NCBI GenBank assembly: GCA_965153455.1
Contig: OZ234500.1
Location: forward strand, 7,502,001-7,566,000
Length of the DNA stretch: 64,000 nt
From: Sphagnum compactum
Taxonomy: Eukaryota > Bryophyta > Sphagnopsida > Sphagnales
Reading direction: 5' to 3'
Position 1 is the stretch's first letter. Every line of letters begins with the position of its first letter. This document shows, piece by piece, positions 24,291 to 38,880 of the stretch. A program made the translations under genes and the position numbers. The notes beneath the pieces were generated by a model. It saw only the letters and a list, made by a program, of their open reading frames with translations. It was not told the DNA's origin and did not search any database.

Positions 24291-24749
24291 TGGTGGTGAA
24301 ATTTCTCCACTTGGCGACAAAAAAAGAAAAGGAGCTTGTATGACTTCTACAAAGGAATTTCTGGGAAAGAAACACCCCCCAAATTCGCCATATTTCCAGG
24401 ACAAAAAAATTTCAAATCGCCATATTTAGACTGTAGGTTCTTGCATGTTGGAGTACATAATGGGGGTTCAAGAAAATTATATTTGTCCATAAGTCCTCTT
24501 GTGGAGGATCGCCAGTCCACGTACCTAAAGAAATTGAAAATAAAATAAAATATCTGTATCATCAGATGAACAAAATTATTAAAGTTATGGAGGAATTAGT
24601 TCACACTGAGAATCGGTACTTCCGATGGTAGAGACAATTGTGTAGGAGAAGGAATCTAACCTATATCCCACCATGTGCATTGAGGAGCAAGTTTCCTGGG
24701 GTCTACTTCAACAGATTATTTGACACATCATCCACACAGCAACCAATGC

Positions 24750-25350
24750 ACCATCCAATGGAAACCTCTTGTGACTCTTCTAGTGTGGAGTCTGTTACCT
24801 GTCCTCTAAACCCTCCTACTTCAAACCCACACTACCTATTGGGGGGGGGGGGTTTCAAAATATCATTGGTAAGAAGGTAGGGTATATAAGTGGTTACTAA
24901 ATAGGTAGGTATGTGTTACAGCTGGGGCAAAATGACAACCACCATGTGAGTAAGACACAAGTTTTACCTACCAAGTAAGTGGGTATATGAGCATGGTTAG
25001 TACATAGCTAACAACTATAGTCAGGTATGCAACAGGACTGCCATGAAAAGTTGTTTCCTGTCCACATACCATCCATCCTTAATGGTGCACTTGTCGGTGC
25101 TGGTTCATCCCAGTGTTGTGCCATTATTTGAGAATTTTTAACGAACTTTTGGTTTCTGTTTTTTTAAATATTTCACTATCAGAGAACCATCAGTTTTGGT
25201 TCTTTGAAAAAAATCAAAACCAAAAAGAACCATTGACCTCGCTTAATTTAAGAACCTTAAAGAGCTTGTGGTTTTCATGAAAGAAGGAATGATTCTATGA
25301 CCAGTTATTTGATTTTTGTAAAATTTTAGGAACCATGGTTCTGTTTAGGA
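24750..25350. repeat. Dispersed repeat related to 18560-19110
   Basis: It shares the TTTCCTGTCCACATACCATCCATCC-type block (here at about 25055-25080), preceded by GTAGGTA-rich sequence and followed by GGTTCTTT/AGAACC-rich sequence as in the other copy. A homopolymer of 13 G lies at about 24841. Confidence 0.6.
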
Positions 25351-25399
25351 TTCTAATAATTGCCTTGATAACTGTCAAGGGTCTATTCTTATTTTTAAT

Positions 25400-28300
25400 A
25401 ACTTCCAAACACTGGTTCACATTGACCCACTTTAAACCATCTTGAGTTGAGGTGAGATAGTTCATCACCCCTTCCCTTATTAAACTCTACTAGTTGTATA
25501 GGGTTGGGAGTAGGAACTTTTAAAGCATTTAAAATTATTTTACCTTTGTAATATAAGGTTTATGGAATGACTTGTATTAACTAGTTTTGGCCTATTGAGA
25601 AAATAGCCAGCTATCAAATAAGGCTACTTGAATGGACGTATTAACAACCCATGAACCTTGGAAATTGGTTCTCAAAATTGGTTAGAACATTTACCTGTTT
25701 GGTAAGTAGCATGCAGAAAATTGGAAATGCCACCTTTATGCATCAAGAATTGATTTGTCAAAATCTAATATCCTACCTTGATGGTTCAAACTTTTATCCA
25801 ATTAGGTCATCAATCCATACACCCTAACCTCTTTTTGCATGTGTTAAATAACGTCATTTGTTTTGATGATAATCAATTAGAGTGATAATTATACAGTGTG
25901 GTGTGCATCTAAGCTCTTGAAATTTAACCTTTGAACATGGAACAAGGCCTCTATTAGGTTTGACAATTTCCTGAGAAGGTCCACACATCCAAATGACAAG
26001 CCTATTAGATTTTTGTTTGAATTCATGCTTTTGTCCAATTCTGTTAGAACGTAAAATTATGGATTGCTCAAAGGTTGTCCTAGTGGATTCTTGCAACCAT
26101 CTTGCTAGTTTGAAGAGACTTTTTCTTTGGTTTGTTGGTGCTGTTGATTTAGTTGGGTTTGTTTTGGGCATTTAGGTATGGAGTTGGTGGAGATCTATGG
26201 CTAGGTGATCATATTTGAGGATCACTTTTGTCTCCAAACTTCTGTGAGACTATGTTGAAAACAATGCATGAAAATCTCATGTGGAGTTCGATAGGTGGCT
26301 ACACTTGCTATCACTTCACTTTCATCACCTCTACTTTTCTTGTTGGCTACAAAGGCCTGAAGAAAACATGAGGCTATGGAAACACTTTTGGTTAAGAAGA
26401 TATCATGTCTCCACCTCTTCTTTTCTCTTGAAATTATGGCCATAGAAAAAATGAAAAAACAACAAAAATCCAAAAACTACTTGCGAAGTAGTATACTATG
26501 TGTTTTCTCAAGGTCCATGGTATTTGAAAACCAACCCTTATGCAAAATAAATACGTATTGCTCAAAATAGGGGTATTACTTTGCCACTTGGAAGTTAATA
26601 ATAGTTGGGTTAGAAATTGTTTTGTTGTTGATACCCTACATGGTGCATGGGGAAAAAAAAAAAACACTATTCAATACTTTGGAAAAATAAAAATAAAAAA
26701 TCCAACGAACATTGGTAGTAGCATTTCAATTTTCCAAGTGTAGCATGTAAAAAAATGGGAGATCCAAGTATAATTTTTAATATGTATATTACACTTTGTA
26801 TAACCAATAAATCCCCATAATTTTGTAAATTTTCCTTTATGACTGTTGGTACAAATTAAAAAAGTTTCATACGTCTTCACACCCCATCTGAATCTACATT
26901 TTATGAAATTACATACTTGATTCACAAATCCTCAAAACTTCAAACATGTTTTATCAAAATTGTTGGGAAGATTAATTTGGGACTCTTTTGCTTGGGACTG
27001 TGTTATATAAACACATTTTTATGCAACATTCAAATGGATGAACCTCATCCAATGAATAAAAAATGGACATTTTGAATAAATTCCATCTATGATGATGGTA
27101 GTGAACACTCACATAAGCTATTTTAATTGAATTATTCTAAATGTATTCCTAATTGTCTAATGAACTACTATGGAATGTCATTTGTATATTTTAAAGAAAT
27201 TTAATATCTCATATACTTGAAATTTGCTTGGTGCTTGCAAGTTGAAATTGCTTGCATTTTTATAAAGTGCCACTTAAATGGATGTTAAACATGTGTTCAT
27301 ATTGATTAATGAACTATTAATCGATATTTTAAATTCAATTATCAAAGTTTAGTTTATGACTACCTTCCATTTATGTTGTAAGGATCACATATTGTTTATT
27401 AAATACCATGCTTTCACCCAAGTAAACATTTTTTACATTTTTGGTCTTAAATCAGAATATTGATACACAATAATAATGTACTCATGTGAAAAATCATGCA
27501 CCACCATATGAATTATTTTAATTTTGACTTTACATTTTTTTAAACTGAAATTTGTCCCATGTAGATTCTATTTTCAATGGATGATGGGAAAACTGTTTTA
27601 GAATTTTGTTTGATTTGAGTGAAAGCGATACCCAATCATGAACGAGTCCATACATGTACATTTTATGATTTGTGGATGTTTTAAAAAATTACTTTCATTC
27701 TACTTTTTTGGTCTAACAACATAATCCAATTGTTTATTTTACCTTGTTTAGACCCCAGTATATTATTAATTGTGATGGATGAGAAAATCCTAATTGGTCG
27801 ACATTTTAAATACGTGCCTTAAAGGATAATTCTTCTTAAAAACAATTGACACTTGTGGCCAAGAAAAAAGAATAGACTATATTGCATGTAGTGTTTTTAT
27901 TAATTTAAAAAATTGAGGACATTGGGCTATCCAAAAAATTCAAATAATATCAAACAATGCAACCACATAAAGAGTGAAATTTGTTTTGTTGAGGATTTTT
28001 TTCTCATGTTGTGTATCTTGTGGAGAGGGTTTTTTTTTCAAGTCCCCCAAGTAGGTCCATTGGCCAGGATCCCCAACATCAATTAACATTAAATGATGAC
28101 TATCCTAAGTGATGACTATAATATTTGACAAAAGTGTTGCTACAAGTGACAACCTAGGAAGTGCCTAAGTCTAGAAATAGCTAACTTAATTATTTTTATT
28201 CTGAAAAATGGTGATTTTTTTTGTAAAACTCACAATTATTCTTTTTTTTATAAATTTTGAAAAAAATCACCAAGCTGTGAAATTTTCCCAAAAAAGAACA

Positions 28301-29050
28301 TTGCTAGTGAATGTGTAACTCATGGTTTGGATCTCATTTTAAGAGATACACTAATAAGGTTGCCTATGCATACAATTTTTAGGGAGGTATGAGGAAATAA
28401 TTTATAACATTTATTAGAAATCATCACAAAAGTGAAGTTTTATTTACAGAATATTCAAAGACAGATAAAAGGTCTAGAATGATTGTTCATCATAGAGACA
28501 CAACATGCGGAAATTTAATTATATTATCTTAGAAAGAATGCTAAAGTTAATAACTCCCATTCAACAAATGGTAGTAAGTTCAGAGTGGGGAGAATGGATG
28601 CAAGTAGTGTTTCTTTTTCATTTAGGTGATGTGGCACAAGTGGCAATCATCTCACAAAAGACTTAACTTGAGTGACAATGATCCCATATAAGATTTAGCT
28701 TTAATGGTGAAAAGGTTTGAGCACATTATTAAAACAATATAGAACTAATAGAAAAATTGTGATAAGTAGTAAAAATCTGATGAAAATTCCATTGTGATGA
28801 AATCCAACCTAGCACCCTAAACCTCATTCAGGAACATTGATCAATTGAATTGGAGTTAAAAACTCCTATTGTGGACGTTGCACCTCCCTAAAGCAGGGTG
28901 AAAATTTGTCCCAGTTCACCAGGTAAAGAACACTAGATGCATGGTGGTAGGCCTATAGAGAAAAAAACATGTTGTATTTTCCTTCTTTAAGGTCAAGTCA
29001 CATATAAGCTGCTCAATCACTATTATGGGTCAAAATCCCATCCTTTTCCC
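25400..29050. other. AT-rich intergenic tract
   Basis: No domain-bearing frame was found. The 105-codon minus-strand frame at 25854-26171 has no recognisable motif and its flanks are not gene-like. The rest is CpG-poor AT-rich sequence typical of very old transposon remains. Confidence 0.5.
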
Positions 29051-29059
29051 ATCCACAAC

Positions 29060-29400
29060 AATTCTTTTTCCCTAGCAAACTGGTGCAAACTTTTGCACCT
29101 CCTTTGGGGAGGTGCAACCATTACAACAAGAGTTTTAAACTCCAATTTGCTAAACAATGTTCTTGGATGAGGTTTAGGGTGTCAGGTTGCATTTAGTCAC
29201 AATAGAAGTTTTGTCAATTTTTTATTATTTAGGCCAAAACTTTTCTATGGTTTCGACAGTTTCTTCAAAACTTTTTGTTGTTGAACATTAGAGATAAATT
29301 TTCTATGACATCATTGTCACTCAAGTTAAATCTATTGTGCAATAATCATCACCTGTGCCACATCTCAAAATGAATAAAAACACACTGATCCATATTAATC
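29060..29400. repeat. Dispersed repeat, copy 2 of 2
   Basis: Same-orientation partner of 16250-16570, with the same order of landmarks (GGGGAGGTGCAACC, ACAACAAGA, GGTGTCAGGTTGCAT, TTTCGACAGTTT, CACCTGTGCC). It has drifted further and gained A/T. Confidence 0.7.
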
Positions 29401-32370
29401 AATAAACTTTATTTCTCCTTTTATATTTGCAAGTGTCTCTTCACTTGAAATAAATAAGCTAACTGGCAATAAGCAGTTTCATGGCTTCACTTCTGAATGA
29501 ATGTGCAAAAAGTTGAACTGCTGGGGATCTTGTGGGTGGGGGGGAGGGAGGACCCACTGATAAACTATGGAATTTGGAGTAACTAGCAACTTAATTAAGA
29601 ATAAACACCAATCCAGAAGGGAAAGTGAGGAACATGAAGAAAAGACCAAAGCTGAGACAACACCCAGAAGTGAAAAAGGAGGAAAAGCACCCACCTGAAT
29701 CCAAAACCGAAAATGGTTATGCAATTTTGTTGCAAATTTTTTGTTGTCTCAATTGTATTTTTTACCTTGCACATGATTCTTCTTGTTGTCATTTTTTTTT
29801 TGATGTACCAAATTCTTGTTGTGTCTAATATTGAGCAAAAGTCATGATCCAAAAAAATGTTGCTGATTGATACTAATCAAAGCACAAGTCCTATCCATTT
29901 GCTCCACTTCTTTCAATTTTGCTCTCCAAATCTGGTATAGAAGCTTTTGTCACATAAACTCAATATAGATTTGCTTCATAAATTGATATATCACTTTTTT
30001 ACACATTGTACATATTAGAGCTTGCAAACTTGTTTACTAACCCAATCATGCCACATGGCATCTCACAAGTTGGGTAGTCCAATAGTTATTGTTATTTCAC
30101 ATGGGAATGGTACTCCATCACTAGATTCCAAAACGTAGTGATTGATTAGCTTACATGTGACTTGACCATAAGTGAGCAAATTTGGAAAATCATAATGTTA
30201 ATAGTGAAAATGAGTGAAAACCAATATTTTTCTTATGGTCCTCCTTGATTCAACCAAGACTATTATGGGAAACTTTTTTGAACATATGGATGAATTAATT
30301 GAAAACTTGAATGACGTACTTGGTTTCAAATGAAAAAGAAAGAAGGAAACACATAAGATATGGTTACATTCATTCTAGCCCCATTCATTGTGATAGTATA
30401 ATCATGGATCTAAATGGAGAGTTAAAGGGCAAGAAAAAGATAAAGAAATAATGACAAGTTCTCAAAAAGTAAAAGACAATTTTTTTGATGATAGGGGATA
30501 GGTTAATGTTGAAAAACAATAAGTGTTTTACAAAAGTATTGGCAGGTTCAGGTTATTTGTAGGTTAAGGTTCTAGGTTAGGCTTTGAGGCATTTGTATTA
30601 GAGGTTTAAAAATTTGGGAAAATCAAATTTGAATTTAAAATTTGAAATTGTCTCTTTGAAAAATTGGAACCATAGCTATTGTCCTTGTAAAGTAGGTTTA
30701 GATTATTTGAAGTTGTAAACACAAACGTTTTAAAAAACGCATCTTTTTTTTCAAAGAAACAAATTGCCTCCCTTTTAAATAGGTAAAACATAATGGGTTT
30801 CATACCTTGTTTCGTTGGTTGTTAGGATTTCATTTTTTTATTGCATACGAGTCTAATTTTTTTTGCATTCTTCATGTGAGTTGGTACATATTAATGTAAG
30901 TTAGTATTTTGTTTTGGAGCAATGTAAATGGAATTGAACCAACTCTTAACCTAGATTAGGCTCCAATTTTTTGGGACATCTTTAAAGTCAAAGGTTTTGT
31001 AAGTTTTTAAAAAAAAATTCAAACTTCAACCAAAGGTTCCATGAAATAAAAATAAAACTGAAAATTAGAAATTGAAGGTTCCTTTCAAAATCAAAAATTG
31101 GATAATACTAGTTTAATTCTAACCCTACCACTTTTGTAATTATTGTGAAAATGTCATCATATATAATATGGTGGAGTTCCTATGGACTTGACACTCTTAA
31201 ATTGCAAAACTTGTATTTCAAACATTAAGTGAAGTTACTATTGCCTATGTGGAAATGGAATACATTTGATTTCATCCACAAGAAGTGACAAAATAATTTT
31301 TTTAGAAAGAGCTTCAAACCAGTGTTGTTTGGGTAGTGTTCAAGTTTCCAATTTGTGCCACAAGTTGGTAAATAGGTAAGTTTCTAGTAGCTCATGTTTA
31401 GGTTTTCAAATTCATTTTCTAGGTGTGTGTGCTCTATGTGGGTGTGTAGGAGTGTAGTAGGTTGCCAACTAGGGAACGAATCAAAAACAATGAATTATAA
31501 TAATAGGTCAAGGGTAGCAGCAACTTGAACAAGACCTACAACAACTTGAATATTTATAGCAACAAGTTCCACGATCATAGTAAGTCAATAGCAGCTTGAG
31601 TTACAACAAGTTTCTAACTCACCCAATAATAAATCCCAAGATTCTAATAAATAAGGTAGGTTTCATTTCTAGTAAGTTTCATTTCCAATGCGTGTTTCCA
31701 ATTTCCTATATGTGTTTTGTGTGCGTGTGGAAAACTATTTTTACCTAAGTTGTTGTTTCCAATAATAACATCAATGGGTTTGGAACATCAACATTGTGTC
31801 TCCAAAGTTATAGGTTGGTGAACAACCAAGGTTTCCAATCAAGGGGTGTGTGTGTGTGTGGATAATTGTTTTTTTTTTTTTAAATGTAGAGAAAAAAATT
31901 TGAATACATTTTTTTCCTTGTACTTAAAAATGGCGAATAAAAGCCCCAACTACACAAACAAGTTCGCCTTTCCAAATGGTGATGCACCCTCATACATAAT
32001 TATTATTGCTAGTTTTTCATCAAATGGTAGATCTAGTACAACTAAATTTGTTGTTAAGCCTAATTGACAGCTAATTACATTATAATAGTAAGCAAAATTT
32101 GGGCTTCGTGTCATTTGAAACATAACATGTTCTTTCACTAAATTTTTTTTGTCCATTTTGACCATATGTTTGTGATTAATGTGCAACTAGTGTTCAAAGC
32201 AATTCAGTGTGAGTATAGATGTATTAGTTTTATGTGGCACCTTAGGTGCAAATGTTCATAATCACAATTATATAACTAAACTTAATAAATCCAAATTTTA
32301 GTTGTACATGCAACTACAATGTGTGATTATCATAAGTTTAGATGAAAATATTGATGAAAAATGAGCATAT
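29400..32370. other. AT-rich intergenic tract
   Basis: No gene is supported. The stretch 30540-31100 contains a GGTTC/GAACC-rich decayed repeat like the tails of the 18.6- and 24.8-kb copies. A short (TG)n microsatellite lies at 31846-31859. Confidence 0.5.
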
Positions 32371-32639
32371 GTCAACCAATGAGTGACATCCATTCATTAC
32401 AAAAAATTATGGTTTTTTAAAAGGTTCAACATTAATCAAAAAAATGTTCATTTTGGTTAAATGCATAGGTCATGAAAAACATATGGTTCTTTTGGTTGGT
32501 GTTTTTGATTGAAGTGACCATTTTGACCAAATGTTAAATCATACATCTAGTCAAGAAGGACAAATTGTTTAAATGGTCCATCAAAATGCCCATGGACTAG
32601 TCAAATTGGCCATACTGAATGGCCATGTTTAGTCAAATT

Positions 32640-33255
32640 GGCCATATTAATTTAGTTAGTTAACCTACTTGCTATGCTTACTAAAATACCTACCTACCTA
32701 TTTACCTAACACATAAATACGTTTTACCTACCTATCTACTTACCTACCATTTACATACCTACTACTATCTACCTACTATTTACCAAAATTACCTATTTAT
32801 CTACCTACCTACCTATATTTTATTTATCTATTTACCTACCTACTATTAGTTTACATAAGTAGGTATGAACATTTAAAACATAGGTAGGTAGGCATGTGTA
32901 CCTACCAATCTACCTAGTTAGGTACTTACTAACTTACTTATGAAAAAATTGAAGTTCAAATGTTGTTATGCACATTGACAAAAACTTTCATGGATACATG
33001 TTAAATCCATTTGGTATCATATTGTTCTACAAAGTGGTGGGGTGGTTTGATGGCCAAAACAGTAGTGTGGAACCAAAGAGACCAAGGTTCAATCCCCTTT
33101 ACCAACATATATTATGTGAAGTATGTATATTCATATATAGATTTTGTACATGTGTGTAAATGTATAATACCTAGGTGGGTTATGGATAGGTAAATAAGAA
33201 GCCATGGTAAGTAAGTAGGTCATGGGTGGGTGGGTAGGTAGGTAGGTACTTACTA
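32640..33255. repeat. CTAC/GTAG tetranucleotide arrays in inverted arrangement
   Basis: CCTA/CTAC-rich sequence at about 32688-32850 is followed by mixed GTAG and CTAC blocks at 32865-32940 and by GTAG-rich sequence at 33170-33250. Left and right arrays are complementary and could pair as arms around the segment that holds the tRNA-derived sequence. Both flanks outside the arrays also carry TTGGCC/GTCAAA motifs (32380-32660 and 33340-33490). Confidence 0.75.
33035..33108 (+). mobile_element. tRNA-derived SINE head
   Basis: An RNA polymerase III A-box-like TGGTTTGATGG (33043-33053) and a near-perfect B box GGTTCAATCCC (33086-33096) are separated by 32 nt, the spacing seen in tRNA genes. The surrounding sequence does not fold into a full acceptor stem, which fits a tRNA-derived SINE rather than a functional tRNA gene. 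The tail and target duplication were not resolved. Confidence 0.6.
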
Positions 33256-33659
33256 TTTATTTTTTATTATATTTTTATATTTACAAATTGATCTATTTTT
33301 TTAATTTTTTTTTTTTGGCTGCCCAAATTTTTGTTTAATTTCACTAGTCAAAAAGACCATTTTATGGTCAGTAAAAAAAACCACTAGTCAAGTTGGACAT
33401 GTTCAAATGGACTTATTCAATATGAGTAAGTGGTCAAATCGACCAAATGTCAAAATGACTAGTTCTTGGTTTAATTTTCCAGTCAAATAAACCATGATTT
33501 CTTGTAATGATGGTTGACAACTAAGTTGCTTTTGTAAATATGTTTGCAACTATACATAGATTATTAATTGACATGTGGCATTTTTGCTAATGAAATTAAA
33601 AATGTACAAATTAATCATTGGCTAATAAATCAATGTTAGAAAAAACTATTATAACTTGG

Positions 33660-34330
33660 TTAGTAAACTCATATAGGTAAACTCAAAAGGTTAAATTAAA
33701 CGAGGTAAAATTTTATACATTTGTAGCCTAACTTAACTTACATACTTAATTAATTAACCTAAATGATCTATAAGTAGTAGTAGGCTAGTTTATTAAGCAT
33801 AGTTAGTAGGTTAGGCTATGAAGGTTAGACCTAGTTAGGCTAAACAAGCTAGGTAGGTAGTTAGTAGTAAATAGGATGTGGTAAGTAGGTAATTAATTAG
33901 TTTATTGTGTGAATATGTGATCATGTTTTTATATTGATTAATTAATTAAATTAATTACTTAATTAATTAGATAAGCAAAGTAATTGGTAATAAGTAAGAT
34001 AGGTACTAATAGGTAGGTAATAGGTAGGTTAAATTGCAAATATTTATTATGTGGATATATGCTAATGTTTTTGTATGGGATACATGATGTGATAGTGTTG
34101 TAGTGTTGTAGTGTTCCTTTTCATTAAAATTTATCCCATATTCTTTGTCTACAACTTTAAATAGGTGAAAGAATGAACTAGATTCATGATATGCATTATA
34201 AACATAGTGAATGTGCCATTTGGGATGAGCCACTAAAAAAGACTTATCCTCACCAAAATAATTACAATCTTATTTACCTACTTAGCCTACGTTAGGTAGC
34301 CTATTATAACTCAGTTTAAAATAGATTAAA
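33660..34330. repeat. Degenerate GTAG/TTAGG-rich tandem repeats
   Basis: GGTAGGTA, TAGTTAGG and AATTAATTA motifs recur, mostly in + orientation, with a complementary CCTACTTAGCCTAC block at about 34275. This looks like an extension of the 32.6-kb microsatellite landscape. Confidence 0.6.
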
Positions 34331-37300
34331 ATTTGATTTTTTAAAATAATAATTATTATAGTTAACTATTGTAATTATAATATATCATTTTTGAACAAAT
34401 AAGAAATTGCCATGAATAAATACACGGTAAAAAAAACCATGACGACCAAGGTCGGAATCCTTACCAAGGACTACATTTTACACATGTCCTACATATATTG
34501 GTTTATTAAATATCAAAACTATATTTTAAATGTAATTTTTGGGACTGGGTATTAATATTGAAACCAAACATGACTCATATTATAATAAAAACTATGTACT
34601 TTTTGCATGAAGACCTAGATTATAATCAAATGTATAATTTTGTTTTTAAGCATGATGACAAAATTTGAACTTTTTTGACCATTAAGGACGATCAGAATCA
34701 AAATCTGCAACATCCATGAAAAGGATTCAATACATGTGCATTTAAAAATACAAACACATGTTATGCCCTTTTTATGAAGTAAATTTAAATTTGAGTCCAT
34801 GATAAATTTGAGAACATTTGATAAATGTTTGAGTAATAAGAAGCATGTTCACATTTTCTTAATGGAGTGTTGTATATATAAACTCAAATTTACCAATGAC
34901 CTTAAATTTTATGTATCATTTTTCATGAAAAATGCAACATTGCCTTCCTTTAAATAACTAAAAACATTTTGTCTTTTAATTTTTTTTTATAATTTTCTAT
35001 TTTTGAGATGATAAACATGTTTAAATGCAAACAAAACACACCTAATTAAGGGCAATTTAAGGCATGTTTTTTTATGTTTTTTTTCATACTAGACCTTTTG
35101 GCTCATCCATATATGGTCTTTTATTAAATTGGAGCATGAATGGTTAAGCTTAGCATAGGATTAAGGATGAATGAAATGAAAACCAATATTCAATTGTAGA
35201 CTTTCCATTATTTTATGACCACTAAAACAATTGGGAATCACACAAAATTCTTTGGGATGAAATTTCATGAATAATAAAACATGGTGAAACAAACTTAATT
35301 ACATTTTGATGTTTCAAACTTTTATAATGATTTTTCAAAGTTGAGAATTATAGAAATTAAAGACAGTCAACATAGTCCTTTTACATTATATTGTGAATGT
35401 ACCCCCATGTGTTTTATGACCATTGGTTCTTCAAACTACCATGTGGTTAAATGCAAACCACGAAATAACATTGTGAAGTTAAACATTCTAACATTTAAAA
35501 ATGTTTGTTAATGAAATTGTATGACAACATTCAACTAAAATAGATATTTCTAAGAAACAAAGTTCCAAGGTTCAAAAAGTGGTAATTCTAGGATTCATTT
35601 ATTTGTTTTCCAGTAATATTACAACATACAAAAAATAAATGAATAAAAACAACTTTTCATTGATGATCTTGTGTTGTTGTGAAAAGGTTATTCTTTTTAA
35701 ACACAATTGAAAACATATAGATGAGATAATTTAATTTATGAAAGGACCCACAATTGGTGTTTCCATCACATAAAACCCTAATTGAAAAGGTATTACCTTG
35801 TATGATGAAGTGAACACTTGAAGAGTTTGTTTTGCTTTATGTCAATGCTATAATTTTTAGCATAACAACAATTTGACCTTTAGATGAGCACTTGATATTT
35901 TTGCCCTTGTGATAATTTTTTAACATGTGATTGGGAACCAAAACATGTCACAATTGGTCTATTTGAGAGTAAAAGGCACTATTGGAATTAATCTTGCTAA
36001 TGAATTGTAAACTTTGTTTGAGGAGTACAAGTTGGTTAACAAAATTATTTGCTATGAAAAATATGAAAGCACAAATTTATCTACAATGACAAATGCTCTT
36101 AAGAAAATTATCAGTTATAAGGAATTGGGCATACATCACAAATTTACAAACTTCATGGGTTCATTTTAAATCCATGTGTAATTTATTATTTCATGGGTTT
36201 GTATTGATTAAACATGAATGTGGTGCATTATTTAAATATGTGTAATCACAATAACACGTACCATTGCAAATGTAATGTTTATTTGTTTTTTTCATATTTT
36301 AAAATCTTAATTTAATTTGATGTTGAAATTGTAAGATTTGTTTATATAATTATATTTTTAATATATCATGGGAACATGTGAATTAATTTGAAATTAATCC
36401 AATGAATAAAACATAACAAAAACCTTGATTAAACACTCCAACATTTTCTTTGAAGTAGTAAATTGATTTGTAAATGGATTGAATTTTTTTGAAAAATGAC
36501 ATTTTTGGCCGATTTTATAACATAAAACTTAAGAAAATAATATTAAATAAGATAAAAATTTAAAAGATTTTTTCAAAGATTTTTTCAAGAATATTCCAAA
36601 AATATTCTTAAAATATTTTTCAAAAAGTAATCACAAAAGCAATTAAAAAGTAGGAAAGTGTGGCTTGTGTTATTTTGTTCACACCCAAACATAGAAGTTG
36701 TGTGCATGACTTTCATACGTAAACAACACGAATAAATATACAACACTTGTGTCCAAACAATATGAATAAGAATAATATGAAATTTGTGTTTAAACAATGC
36801 GCATGATATCGATGTTTAAGCAATACAAGTAAATGAATAACATCCCTGTCTATTCGATATGAAAAAAAATATTTTGCATGACTATTATTGCCAAATCGTG
36901 ACCCATAAAATTTGTGATGTATTGGCATCATTTGAAAATGTTTGTTTTGGTAATGCTTTTTAGAAATTCGCCAATATGCCATTTATTATAAGAAGGTAAG
37001 TTCATGTCTCCAACCTATGAACATTAAATCTACACAATTTTCAATTTAAGCTTGTATAACATGGCCAAAAAAATTAGGAAAAGGAAAGGTAGAATTGATA
37101 AAGGTTTGTTTGGTTGCAAGTTTGTGACCATGGAAGCTGAGCACACCAATGGAAACAAGGTTTAATTACCTCTAGAGTGGCAATGTTTTAGCAAGCCTCT
37201 GAATTTAAAATTAATATTCATGTTTGACATTATAATCAACAAACATTGCTTTTACAAGGTAGAATTCCAAACACCACAAATTTTGGCCATTACAGAAATC

Positions 37301-38880
37301 ATTGTTTTAACCCTAGCCCTTGTTGTATCAAATTGTGTGTTGAATCAAAGTTGCAGTTATTAATTGTTAAGTGATGCATTCACAAATGCAATTAACCTTT
37401 GTGTGAAAGTGACCAATGAGAGACTTGAATTAGAAATCCATACAAATTCTACTCCCCCATTATAATTTGAAGCAAAATTGCTTTTGTTAGCAACTAGGAT
37501 GTGATTAAAAATCATTCATGTGCTTATTTCATTATTTGCATCAATTTGATATAAAAAAACTCACATGATGTTAGGTTTAATGTTTGATCCCATATTCAGG
37601 GATCTTTATATTTTGAATAATTATGTGGGAATAAAAAAAACTACAATCATTATGAGAAATCATGTTCATTGGAACCACATTACCTTCCAACTAAAGTTCC
37701 AAAATAATTAATATATAATTACGTGCCATAACTAGCGCATGAAAATATGGGTAATTAATAAGTAAAATACCATGTCCAAAAATCAAAGAATTGTATTGTA
37801 GTTGTAATTTAGTTGCAAATGGGACGCTTATACAATGTAATACACATCATACATAAAAATGTAGTCAATTATGTTTGATTTTTTGGTAAGTTGCATTTTA
37901 ATTGCATTTAACAATTACATTACAATTCATCTAAATGTTATCACTCAACCAACAACTATGTCACAACTATTGTACGACATCAATGCATACAATCATGGCA
38001 CATGTATGAATTTCCATTGCCCATTAGAAATAACACTTGCAAGTAGTTGTCAATTACTTTTCCATTATTTTTTCAATAATTTATGAATTATTTCATATTA
38101 ATTAATATTTAATAGTTAATTTTGAATTAATTACTTTAATTCAGATAATCGATTTGTTAATTGAATCAAGTAATAAATTTATAAATAATCAAATAACTAA
38201 TCAATTTTCTAAATTAGATTAATTCATAAAAATATTAAGTTCAAATAATTAATTATCAATTCAAAAATTCAGATAATCAATGCATTATAATTCATGCAAC
38301 TTGTTCGATAGCATTCATGTTTGTAAAAATATTTGCAATGAATTATAAAATTTGGTCATTATAACTCAAAAACCTAGTTACAAAGCTAATTATAAATCAC
38401 CTTTTTTTTTTCTTATAGTGAATTACTATATCAAAATATGATATAAAAACTTTGATGCCCTTTTTTTTAATGTTTAGCTTATCAAAAAAATCATCTATTT
38501 GTATGACACCCATCAAATTTTAACTCCAAGAATAGCCATTGGCCCAAGTGTTTGGTGTAAGATTGGTTCAAGATCAAATTGTTATGGAACATGTAAACTT
38601 TCTTATTTTTCGAAACACATGTATATTTTTTATTTTTCCAATCATAGATTTTAATAAAACGTATCTAAATCCTATGTAATTCCTGTGTAATTAGTCAAAT
38701 GCGTAATACTAAACTTTTTCCTAATAGTCCTAACATATTTGTAAGCCTCCATTTTGAGAATATTGCCCATTAATGTGTTTTTTTTTAAGATTTTAAAAAC
38801 AAAACATCATGCCCCGTATTACACAACTTCAATATGAAGCTTTAATACGAAGTAACAGGATTTAATACCCCATTCTGGTG
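34330..38880. other. Extremely AT-rich intergenic tract
   Basis: It is nearly devoid of CpG and has no plausible exon or transposase motif. The AT content peaks at about 38080-38290, where AATTAAT-type runs recur. Confidence 0.6.

Noticed and set aside
25854-26171. 105-codon minus-strand frame
   Set aside because: No motif, and the surrounding DNA is AT-rich repeat debris.
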